Shown piece after piece: positions 33,943 through 44,805 of a DNA stretch of 64,000 nt. The notes under the pieces were generated by a model. The model saw nothing but the letters and a program-made list of their open reading frames with translations. It did not search any database and was not told where the DNA came from. The stretch comes from Microdochium bolleyi (lineage: Eukaryota; Ascomycota; Sordariomycetes; Xylariales; Microdochiaceae), in contig KQ964245.1 in assembly GCA_001566295.1 (NCBI GenBank), positions 1,555,524 through 1,619,523 on the forward strand, given 5' to 3'. Position 1 is the first letter of the stretch, and every line of letters starts with the position of its first letter. Both the position numbers and the translations under genes were made by a program.

Positions 33943-36900
33943 TGTTCAAGCGACTTTCGTGTCTCGCGTCACAGCTCCTGAGGTAAAGTGCAAAATTCAC
34001 ATCGAAGCGACCGTCGATGCCGGTACACCGTCTCCCTCTCGTTCAGTGGCTTTGAAATGTTCAGATACCGAGACAGCATTCTAATCATGTTCGGGCCGTC
34101 GCTCGCCCCCTTGTGGAGCGAGGAGTCAACCAAGAGCTGCCTTGAAGCGGTGCTGATAAGCCAGCATGCGTCTTCTGTGAACGTTGTGTGTTTTGGGATG
34201 TTGATGTTGATGTTGATGCCGCTGCAGGTGTCAGAGTCCTCAAACCAGCACGCGGTGGGACCGGCAGCCACGGGGACGGGTCGTGCGACCGGTCCGATTC
34301 TTGTGTCGCCGGCGCGTTTTCCTCGGTCGAGATCTAGACCAACTCAATCTCCCGATCCCGAATCCTGCCAAGCATCCGGTACATGACATGTCAGGCCTCT
34401 TCCCGCAGAGCACGACAGGGCCGTTCCTGATCGTTGATTGCTTAGCCTGTTGGATCGCGTGCCCTCCCCTAGCATGTTCAGCTACGGCAGCAACGAGGCG
34501 AAACTTCCCGGTCATCGTTCTCCTGTGACCCGAGACTCCGGCGCGCGGCCAAGATGACGACGAGGTGGGACACGCGATGCAAACCATAATCCGTAGCCCG
34601 CCTCGACGTTTGGGCGCCAGCTAGACCCGGCCTCCTGGTCATTTCTAGATTTTCTCGCTGTTTTGCACAGCGTGGGTCGAACTCTGTCTTATTGCACAAA
34701 GTAGCGGTCACCGTGTGGAAGATTCTACCTAAAAGGGCATGTCGCTCCGCTGGGGTGAAGCTGGTGCTGACTCGAGACACGACCAGCCCGCTACCATTCC
34801 GGGACAAGTTGAGAGCCCATGCCACAACACTACTACAGTGATGGCGGTTCTCTTGGATGGCTGCAAGCGTTGTCATGGAGCCTAGATGTTGCTAAGTGAG
34901 CTACTACGAGCTGGGCGGCGCGGCTGATGACAGCTCGGCCGACTTATCCGGATTCGCAACCACATGAGACAGGGGAGCATCAGTCTTAGTGCGATGCCAG
35001 ACAGAGGGGGCCGCGACGCGACTGGCATATTCTTGGGCTGGGAAGCCCGGACACGCACAGGAGCGCGCGAATGAGGCATGCGACCAAGCCGCTGGAGGTC
35101 AAGACATCGCCGATCTGAAGGCGCCCGACGACAATGCGCGGAGCCAGATGGGGAAAGCAACGAAATGCCATGCCAGGGCTGGCGAGATGTGGGAAATTAA
35201 GATTGCTATTTCCAGCTCTGCGATGGGATGGTCTCACTGGTCAGGAGCTCATTCGTCAGTGTCCTTTTGGCTCCAGGGCCAGCCCGCCAATACCTACCGT
35301 GGTCGACCAGGCTTGAGAATGGGCTGATTTCCCCGTTGCAGCGTCGGCACCCGCCGTTGCGTTTGGGCGCATTTCCCGGCATTGAAAAGCTCGAGCCTTG
35401 ACTGGGTCGTGAATTGAGTTTCCGATGCCGACATGGATGCCAAAGAGCCAGGGAACTACATCTCGAAGCATGGAGAAGCCGGGTCGCAAGTTCAGCACCT
35501 GCAGCACGGACGCCATGCCACCAGGGAAATGGGCGACCATGCAACATGCAACATGCCACAACCCCCACAAAAAGTCGCAGACAGTTCCAAGGTCACAGCA
35601 TGATTTCCTTGGAATCCCTGCATACCAGCAACGACGACGCGGATGAGAACTTGGCCGGCTTGGTGGGCACGTGCCGCCGCCCCTCGGGCTTGCTGGCCGC
35701 ATCGTCGCCTCGGGGCGTTCCTCGCAGTCTACGTCTTGTCTCCTGGCTAGCTCTGCTTGGAAATGGTGAGGCGGCGCGGCTTGGACCGCTCACGGCTGGC
35801 TGGGGGGAGCGGCTGAAAGGGCGGGCTTGACAGAAAAGGGCATTTCGAGTTGTGGGCGCCAAGACCTGCAGGCAAAATGAGCCAGCATGGCCGCTTCGTT
35901 CACAATGACGTTGGGGCTAACCAAGCTCCACCGCCCCGAGGCCCCCAAGCCAGGCCCAGAGCCGCCGCCGCCGCACTGGGCAGCTGAGGCACGCGGCTGT
36001 CTCGTGAGTCGTCAGCCCCCGAGCTGCGGTGCTGCTGTGCTGCTGTGCTGGGGACGTCGTGACAGTCTTCCTTGTGCCGTAGAGCTATGTGCTGTGAGAG
36101 ATAGGACGGACACAGATCTGATGCCTCCCGGCGTGCATTGAAAATGCTGCAGCCATGTCATCGTGGCATCCAGAACCCCCACACTTTGGCAGTCCTGAAG
36201 CAGAGGATGCCCGAGTCGCTGACCAAAAGGTGCTTGTCGAGGTTGTGTGGACCGCGGGTACGACAAGGCAGGCACTGTGTGATGCCACCACGCGTGCTCA
36301 AGGTACCTCAAGGTACTGTAGTCGGACAGTCGGACTTGGACAGGCTGCCTTGTGGGCGCGCGGCTGCTAGTGAATACCTTCGGTACACGGCTCGACCCTT
36401 GCCAACCCTGAAAGGCTTCCAAGGCTGCGCCCAAGGGGTCCATACTCCTGGGGGTTGGCCCCACCCTGCCCCATGGCTATGTCGTCATAGGTGTGCGCCC
36501 CCAGCCCACCTTGCAGCTGCATGCATTTTCCAATCTGCCGTGCCTCGCTCCCATTCCCGAGCTCGTGGCCCCGGGACGGACTGCGCGGACACTGCTCATC
36601 GTCTGCGCTGGTGCTGACGAGGACTGTCTCTGTCGGTGCGGCATCCAGAGAGTCCAGCGGTGGCTCCCGTGAAAAACGAACCCTGCAGGCCTGTCGATCC
36701 CGCTGCTGTGTGCTCCGGCCTGCCTCCCACGGTCGAATCACGGCAGGGTGCCCGTCACCACACCACCATCCAGCAAGCCCAAGGCGCTACGGTCGAGGAC
36801 CCTGAAAGCTGGCAGCGCAGTGCGTCCGGCGTCCTGTCTGCACCGGCTCGCGCCCTCGCTGCGCGCCGGCGTCCCATAGGCTGGGAGCCCGCCGATCGGG

Positions 36901-37610
36901 CGGTCCAGACCTCTGCCCGCGCCCTCGTGCTGTGCGCACGCACACCTGCACCTGCCTACCCTGAGCGAGCGAAGCCCTTTGCGAGACAGGGGTCGTGGCA
37001 GTCGTGACGATAGAGGCCCCGCTGCCGCCTGTCTTTCGGTCGGTGTGTCAGTGTGTCTGTCGGTCCCCTCCTGCCCTCGTTCGTCCCCTCGTGCTGCTGC
37101 GGCGTCGGCAGCGTCCCGACCAGACCACTCGGGAGTGAATGGATGAATCAACCTCGACGCTGGGATCGACACGCTCCAACTTGCACCGCAGCCGATCCTC
37201 CCCTCCCCTCCCCTTCCATCCTCCGGCCCTTGCCCCCCTGGCATGTCCTCCGAGCCGGCGCGCCATCTGCATGCTTGTCTCTTGCTTTCCCCATTGCAGT
37301 CCATCCACCCTTTCCCAGCTGCTGCTTCTCCTTCTTCTCATCCCGAACCCTGCCCTGGGAATCGAGACCTCCCAGCCCAACCCAAAGGTCATCACTTGCC
37401 ACTGGCGTATCGATACAGCACCATATTCGTTTTCTTGCGCTGGCACGCACCTTTCTTCTCCTCATAAACTACCGGCCCTGATCATGCGGTAGCCCGCAAC
37501 TGCACTCTGCACACTTCCCTGCTCAAGGGTCGACATCCCCGACCTGGTCTCGCCCAGCAGCCGCAGCCGCAGACGTTGTACCGCTGCTGCATCCCTCGTG
37601 CCGGTTGGCA

Positions 37611-40564
37611 ATGGCTCCAGACGCATCGCGGGGAACCGATCGAGCTCCCACACAGCACTTCACCATGAAGACCACCAAGAGGCCTGTCCTCCATTCGTCC
37701 CACTCGTCCCACAGCTCGCGGCACTCCCACAATGGCCAGCCGTCACTACGACTCAATAGAACTCTGTCCAGCTCCGTCGTCTCTCCACGTGTATCGCACT
37801 CCATCGGCCATCAGCCATATCCTCCTCCCAGCAAGCTGTCCCCCGGAGTCCCGTCTCCAGGTGGAAGAGCCCAAAGCCCAAACTATTTCGGCCTCAGCAT
37901 CGAGCGCGACAGCTCACCGAGGGACTCGGGCACAATCCCTGAGAACAACTGGAGCCCTCCGACGTCTTCAGTGAGGTCGTTTGCTGCCGCGATCCCCCAG
38001 CAGATCCCGCTCGATGCCAACCCCGAGTTTGAGGCTTTCCGCCGACAAGCCGATGCGAACCGGTCTCGAGGCTTCAACCTAGGTGAAGCGAGCTTCAGCC
38101 CCGCGCCGCGACTATCACTGCCAGCGACGACCCGGCCACAGCCTACTCACCGAGCCACGCACCACAGCGAGGTCACCGCTGACCGGCTAACCTCAGGCCC
38201 GGCACAAGATGGCTCTGGCGCCAAGATGGATGTCGACACAAACAGCCTGCACGACTCCGCATACGTATCGTCAGACTCGAAGCGTAATTCTGAGATCTCC
38301 CTGTCCGGCCCACTGTTTGGGAACGTCCGATATGATTCGCCTGCCTCGATGGACTCGCCTTTTGATGCTGCTCGGAGGTCAACCTTGACTCATATCGATG
38401 ATCGCCACCCACGTCTCTCCTTGCCACATAACAGGCTCGAGCTGGCTGGTGACCCTGCCAGACAGCGTGCCCAGACCTCTTCGTCGGCGCCTCTGGATGG
38501 CGCACCCGGCATGATGCCAGTTGCAACCTTGAAGGATCTGATCAAGAACACACCAGATACAGAGCTGCTCATCTTGGATGTCAGAGTATCGACCCACTAT
38601 GCACAGGCTAGGATACGTGGTGCCCTCAATCTTTGCATTCCGACAACACTTTTGAAGAGAGCCACATTCAATATCGAGAAGCTGCTGCAGACTCTCCAGA
38701 CAGAAGAAGACCAGAAAAAATTCCAGCAATGGCGTGGCACCAAGCATCTCGTCGTGTACGACTCAGCATCAACCGAGAAACGAGATGCTGCTGCGGCCAT
38801 GAACATGCTCAAGAAGTTTGCCAATGAAGGCTATGAGGGCACCTCGTACCTATTGCAGGGAGGATTCGTGGCATTCTCCAAGGCCTGCCCGGCTCTGGTA
38901 GATCACAGTGGTCCGGCGGCCGGAGCTGGCACAAGTATCTCTTTAGCCGGCGGCGGTCGACCTTCATTTGCGCCCGTCATTGGTGGCGTAATGCTTCCAG
39001 CCAATTCTGACGGTGCGAACCCGTTCTTCAGCAACATTCGCCAGAACATGGATCTTGCAGACGGCGTTGGGCAAATGGATGTCAAGCTGCCTGCCAGCAT
39101 CGATCTCAACACCCTCCCGGAATGGTTGAAGTCTGCTGCCGACCCTGCCGATCACGGCAAGAAAGTATCTGATAGATTCCTCAATATCGAAAAAGGCGAG
39201 CAAGCCCGGATGAAAGCCGCCTACGCAGCCTTCAACACTGCTGTGCGCCCATCTCAACCGGGCGGTGTCCAGCTTTCAGGCGTAGAGAAAGGCGTGAAGA
39301 ACCGTTACAAGGATATCCTTCCCTTTGAACATGCCCGTGTTCACCTGGCAGGTCGGCCTGAAGGGTCGTGCGACTACATCAACGCGAGTCACATCCAGCC
39401 TTCTAAGAGCAACAAACGCTACATTGCCAGCCAAGGCCCCCTGCCGGCAACTTTTGATGTAAGTAAATCAGCACCCCCCCCCCCCCCCCCCCCCCACTTC
39501 CAAGTTCCCGTGATTTCAGCACGCTAATGCTATGGTGACAGGACTTTTGGTCAGTTGTGTGGGATCAGGACGTCCGAGTTGTAGTCATGTTAACAGCAGA
39601 GATGGAAGGCGGGCAGCTCAAATGCCACCCATACTGGAAGGGGCGTGATTTCGGTCTGATCAAGCTGAAACCACTATCCGAGAAGAAGGTGTCCTTGGAC
39701 ATTGACCGCCATCGGTCTAGCTCGACAGCCTACCGCTCATCTTTCATGTCGAGTGGAGAGGCTAGCCGGCGACGTGCCAACACCACGACCCAGCTTGACT
39801 CCGCGCCGACTCCCGCTGCCGTTCAAAGTCAGGCTGACGCACCATATGTCATCATTCGCAAATTCGCCCTGACGCACTCCGCCCATCCTTTTGCGCCCGT
39901 GAGGGAGATCACACATCTTCACTACCCCTCTTGGCCTGACTTTGGTGCGCCAGCACAGCCATCTCATCTTCTCGCTCTTGTTGAGCTTGCGAATGTAATG
40001 CAGCGCGCAGCACTCCCTCTGGACTCGCACGCCATCTCGTCGAACTTTGCGGCGGACGAGAGCAGTGCACTGGGCTGGTACGACGAGCCTGTATCCGAGG
40101 ATAACACCCGGCCCATGGTGGTGCACTGCTCAGCCGGCTGTGGACGAACTGGTGCGTTCTGCACCGTCGACAGTGTGATTGACATGCTGAAGCGTCAACA
40201 TGTTGCATCATTGGCATCAGTCAAGCACAAGGACCTGGATGGTGACGTGTCTATGACTGATCAGCCTGTCTCCCCCCTCACGGTGCCAACGCAAAGTCTC
40301 GACGAGCAGCTCAGATTATCGCAGATTCGAGAGAACAGCAATGAACAAGCAGAGCCCGATTGGGTTCGCAACGAGGCTATGGACTTGATCGAGGATACTG
40401 TCAACGACTTCCGCCAGCAACGTCTTAGCATGGTGCAGAGTCTGCGACAGTATGTGCTGTGCTACGAGACTATTGCCGAGTGGGTTGTGCGGATGCAAGA
40501 GAAGAGGTCGAGCAACATCGCTCCTACCGGTCGACATCGGAGTGGCAGCCTGAATGGCCACTAA
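37611..40564 (+). CDS. MAPK-type tyrosine phosphatase with rhodanese domain (Pyp1/Ptp2/3-like)
   Basis: Protein-tyrosine phosphatase of the group that dephosphorylates stress and cell-integrity MAP kinases in yeasts (Ptp2/Ptp3, Pyp1/Pyp2). Exons 37611-39458 and 39542-40564 give 956 residues. Residues 1-300 are disordered and Ser/Pro-rich. A rhodanese/Cdc25-like domain follows at about 305-435 (ATLKDLIKNTPDTELLILDV, HLVVYDSASTEKRDAAAA); its active loop lacks Cys, so it should be a non-catalytic docking module. The PTP domain runs about 560-935: NRYKDILPFEHARVHL, DYINASHI, WPDFGAP (general acid, about 746) and HCSAGCGRTG with Cys812 and Arg818. An insert rich in Ser/Thr splits the domain near 670-690, and another follows the signature near 835-870. 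The intron contains 22 C. The start is the first ATG; the ATG at 37665 has a better context. Confidence 0.92.
39474..39495. repeat. poly(C) tract, 22 C, inside PTP intron
   Basis: Twenty-two C inside the 83-bp intron (39459-39541), 15 bases after the GTAAGT donor; it fills about a quarter of the intron. Confidence 0.95.
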
Positions 40565-41530
40565 ATAACAGCCGAATACGGCAATTAACTCGCACTGCCA
40601 GTAGCCTCGTTGCATCTCGGCATGCGAAGAACGAATATCTATGATCATCGGCGTTATCTATCATTACGTTGGATCAGAGCGAGAGATAGGAGAGCGAAGT
40701 TGGGATACGCTGACACGGGGTTTGGACATCATGATGCACTCTGCTCTGCCCGCACCAGCGGCAGAGCAAACATCTGCCTATATATCAAGACTCCATGCAA
40801 AGAGTCATAACGACAATTGGGGGTGTTTTGGGGGGCGTTTGGGTGAAGTCATTGGGCTTTGTTTTTTCTGGGAATCACACCGACCCTCCCTATAGAGGCG
40901 GCACATCATATCCGGCGGGGCTGCAAAGGCGTTCCCCCCGGTGGAAGAAGCACTAGCATACAAATAACACAAGCGTCTACGCATGAGAAATCTTGCTGTA
41001 CTACACATAATGGTGACGGCCGTGGTGGGCACTGATCTGGCCTTGCTTCGCGCGTGGCCCGTGGTTCTGTCTTTCCCCGTTGACGATGCTGGGAGCGTAG
41101 CCCTTGCCTCGTTCTTGCCCATCCGAGGGTGCCTGCTTTCTACTGAGTCACGCCAATGGGTGTCTGCATCTTGACAGTAGGAAGAGGAAGAAGTGCCATC
41201 GGACGAGGTAGAGGGAGCAGACAGACTCGACAGCCCGTAAGCATTCACCATCATTTGCGTTCGGCAAGGGCGGCTGCTGCTGCTGATTCTCGATTTATTA
41301 TATTTTACCAGGGTTGTTATCGGTCCTTGGGTGGCGGGGCCATTGTCTGTGTGGTATCATCAGACTTGCACGAGGACACCTGCACGGACGGGATCTCACT
41401 ACGGCGGGAGCGACTTGGCAGTCTAAGCTGGCCCTCGGAGTTGTGGAAGTTTCGCAATTGCGCTTTGGCTTGTTGTATTTCTACACTGGCATTTCTGTAT
41501 GTCTCTTGGTTCTCCCCGCTGCCAACCCGC
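40565..41530. other. convergent intergenic, PTP and RPT6 3' ends
   Basis: 3' UTR-like sequence between convergent genes. No RNA gene or conserved frame was found. Confidence 0.5.
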
Positions 41531-42766
41531 CTACTTCCAGAACTTCTGCAACGAGACCTCCTTGTCGTCGTGCTTGTTGAGGATCTTGGCTGTTGCGAGC
41601 TCAAAGTCCTCCTGTGTAACGTGCACTCTCCGCTCGCGCAGGGCGTACATGCCGGACTCTGTGCACACACCCTTGAGCTCGGCGCCCGAGCAGCCGTTCA
41701 TCTTCTCGGCGATCTTGGTGAGGTTGATGCCTCTGGTGAGGTTCATCTTGCGGCTGTGGATGCGCAGGATGTCGGCTCTGGCCTCGACGGACGGCGGAGG
41801 GAACTCGATCTTGCGGTCGATGCGGCCTGGCCGCAGCAGCGCGGGGTCGAGAATGTCCAGACGATTCGTCGCCATGATGACCTTGATGTTCTTTGTCGGC
41901 TCGAAGCCGTCGAGCTGGTTGAGCAGCTCCAGCATTGTCCGCTGCACTTCGGAGTCGCCACCGGATGAACCCTCCACTCTTGACGAACCGATGGAGTCGA
42001 TCTCGTCCATGAAGATGATCGATGGGGCGTGCTCGCGGGCCATGACGAACAGCTCGCGCACCATGCGTGAACCCTCACCGATGTATTTCTGAACAAGCTC
42101 GGATCCGGAGACACGGATGAACTTGCAGTCTGTGTGGTGCGCGACGGCTCGCGCCAGAAGCGTCTTTCCTGTACCGGGAGGGCCGTAGAGCAGGACGCCC
42201 TTGGGCTGTGCAATACCCAAGGACTCGAAGAGCTCCGGGTGCTTAAGACCGAGCTCGATGACCTCCTTGATCTCCTTGATCTGCTGGTCGAGCCCGCCGA
42301 TCATGTCGTATGTGCTGTCAGGCACCTTTTCTACCATCATGAGCGAGACGAGAGGGTCGACGGATGACGGCAGCATCTTCTCGAGCTTGTATGAGTCTGA
42401 GAGCAGCGTGACGCGCTTGCCCGCTGTGAGCTTCGAGATGTCGACCGAGTCGGCGATATCGACCACTGGGGAAGACTGTTAGCACCAAGGACGACGCGAG
42501 TGGCGCGGCCTGTAGTTCGGAAGCCACCTACCATATTTGCCCTCAGGATGTACCTTAACCAGGACCTTTTTTGTGCCCATCACCTTGACAACCTCACCGA
42601 CGTAGGAGCCGGGCTGTTGCAGCAGGCCGAGCTCTTCCCTGAGTAACCGCACCCGGGAGTTGTAGTCGTTTCGCTGCGCTTCGAGACGGCGGAGGACAGC
42701 CTGGCCCTTGAGGATCTCGAGCTTCATCGCCTCGATCTTGTTGTGGTAGTAGTTGTCGAGCGCCAT
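41531..42766 (-). CDS. RPT6: 26S proteasome regulatory ATPase Rpt6
   Basis: AAA+ ATPase of the 19S base ring that unfolds ubiquitinated substrates and opens the 20S gate. Exons 42766-42532 and 42465-41531 (66-bp GT-AG intron with GCTAACA branch) give 389 residues, typical of the family. The N-terminal coiled coil covers about 10-50 (KIEAMKLEILKGQAVLRRLE). The OB domain follows, with VGEVVKVMGTKKVLVKVHPEG across the splice site. The AAA core has Walker A YGPPGTGKT (172-180), pore loop KYIGEG (205-210), Walker B IIFMDEID (228-235), sensor MATNR and Arg fingers in LLRPGRIDRKIEFP. The protein ends LQKFWK. Rpt6 identity (not another Rpt) rests on the N-terminus MALDNYYHNKIEAMKLE and on the C-terminus. 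Every catalytic motif is intact. Confidence 0.97.
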
Positions 42767-44805
42767 GGTTGCTACGGGCTCCTTCCGGGAGTCGGAGGCT
42801 GTGTAAGAGGTGGATGCCCCGCGAGTCGGCGGTCGAGATGTTGGTGAGAATCCGGAGGTGCGCAGAGGTCTGTTGGAGCCTCGATGAACCGAAGCGGATG
42901 GTCAGTCTGCAGGCTGATCGGAGGTGGTGGTGATGGCGCCGATGCTGTGGTTGTGGTGGGATGTGGTAGTGGCAGGCCGCAATTGGCTGGTGACGAGGCT
43001 GAGCTCATAGCTCTCTGGTTGTGGGGCCCGTGCCAGGAGGCGACACAGCAGGCAGTTGAGTGCGGACGTGGACATCCTCGCAGCTTGGGGCCACTCTGCC
43101 GGGTAGGCCTGGATACGGCACATCACCACCAGCAACAGATGTGCTGGATGACAGCAATCAGGAGCACATTCTGAGCTTGCAGATAGGGGCAAAACTTGAA
43201 GACCAATCAAGAATGAAAGAACATAGTACCGAGACCCTCAATCTGAGCGATATACCGTATGCCTACACCGCGAAAACCCGGATGTTGTGAGGGACTGTTC
43301 TGCCGCGAAGAGCTACATGCTCGATGCGGGTTTCGTCGCGACCACACGCACTCTCCCCGTGGATGCGGGTGGAAAGGAGTCAACATACACCTGGGTAGTC
43401 ATGAAACTGGGACAATGTACATAGCTTCCTCTATCTCTTGTTGTCTTCGTTAACGATAATAAGTGTGATGAATTTTAAGATAAGCAGAAGCTGTCAAGCA
43501 CACTGACCGACATAACTCCTTGGGGACTGTTATTTGTCGCTCAGACTGAGCAACAAGGCACCGGCAAGCCGTCGTGATGAGAAGATGCCCTACCGTATGT
43601 ACCTCGTTGGTCGGGGTGAGGAATGTGCAGCAAGTCTCTACTCATGTCAGCCCAAGTTGTCCGTATCTTAACGGCGTTGCTGTCGAGGAAGCGGCTCCTG
43701 GGCAGGGATCGGCTGAAGCATGACCACCCCCACCACATGCTCCAAGCCTCACGCGGGGGATCTTGCGGCTCGTTGCCGTGCTGGCTTGCGGATCCTTGGA
43801 GACACTGGTCCGCTTTCGTGCATCTCCTCACACATGTCACCCATGGGGTATTGCGCGTGACGACCAGCGAGGGTGTAAGTTGGGACAGATGATCCAGGAG
43901 CTCTGCAACCTGTCAGATCTGAGGAGAGCCGAGTGAGCCGGGCAACAGCTAGTCAAGAACCCAAGGATGGCCTGGATCACTCTATGTGGCATAGGGTCCA
44001 TCATGATGGAGCCCCGTGCTGAAGAGACATTGGTAGTCCGGCTGTCCCTTGTCTCACACACCGCATCATTGGGGAAAAGCACTCTGTGCCTCTTCGCGGG
44101 GCGGGCGGTGCGATGACATCCACAGGCGGTCGCAGTTCGCATGCTTGGCGGTCGCAGAACCAGCAGAGATTGACCAGCATCGGGTGCACGGTACGCCCGG
44201 GCAGCATGATCATATGTAGCCGTGACTGTTTGATGCCCAATCGCGATTCAGCCAGGTCGTGGATTCGCGGCGCACAGATGATCTGCTCATTCGCAAGCTC
44301 GTGGGAGCTCTAGCTTGGACCAGGGCGGGCCTGGCCTGGCCTGGCAGCGGGTGGAAGGCGCCATCCAACCCCGGGAACTTCCTGGGCTGGGCATGCACTT
44401 GAGCTTGCACCTTGTTTATCAGCATCCCGGTCTTCCAAGCCAGCAATCCCCGTCACGCTCCTGAAAAGTTACCTCAAGTTGTCCCCCGTCCTCCACCTCT
44501 CCGGTTTGCTTGGGTTCGTGCTCGCTCGCCAAACGTACTTCTACGGCTTCATCCCCAGCAGGACAGAGACTCGACAGTCGCTAGCCAACACCCAGCTCGC
44601 AGAAGGCTCGTGTCCGACACGACAGCCTGCTAATCCCCGACAACCCCTTGTGCTACCCGACAACTCCTGCGGATATCGCCGTGTTCGACGCCTCGCCAGC
44701 TAGTCTGCACAGACAGATCTCAATTAACGGCCATGAAGTGCTCCGTCAGCTTCTAAAACAATCGTGAACGCCGACACCCCTTCTGGAGGGGCCACCAATC
44801 CCGCG
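42767..44805. other. 2-kb divergent intergenic, RPT6 and VNX1-like
   Basis: Two promoters. No recognisable gene was found between them. A seven-codon upstream ORF (44733-44756) precedes the antiporter start by 49 bases. Confidence 0.5.
44733..44756 (+). promoter_or_regulatory. upstream ORF of VNX1-like gene
   Basis: ATG in the context GGCCATGA followed by six codons and TAA, ending 49 bases before the main ATG. If the transcript starts upstream of 44733, this uORF would be met first and could dampen translation. The transcript start is not known. Confidence 0.35.

Larger units (their letters stand above)
30265..37610. other. 7.3-kb gene-poor region
   Basis: The longest stretch without a supported gene. 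About 31.1-32.5 kb is visibly AT-richer than its surroundings and has no conserved frame. About 32.8-34.0 kb carries a cluster of poly(C)/poly(G) runs. About 35.8-37.6 kb is C/T-rich and probably includes the phosphatase promoter and a long 5' UTR. Short direct repeats occur at 36297-36316 (CTCAAGGTAC twice) and 36320-36335 (AGTCGGAC twice). Only a doubtful minus-strand ORF (31730-32020) was noted. No transposase or reverse transcriptase frame was found. Confidence 0.5.

Noticed and set aside
30265..37610. Intact transposon in the gene desert
   Set aside because: No transposase, integrase or reverse transcriptase frame and no clear terminal repeats could be seen.
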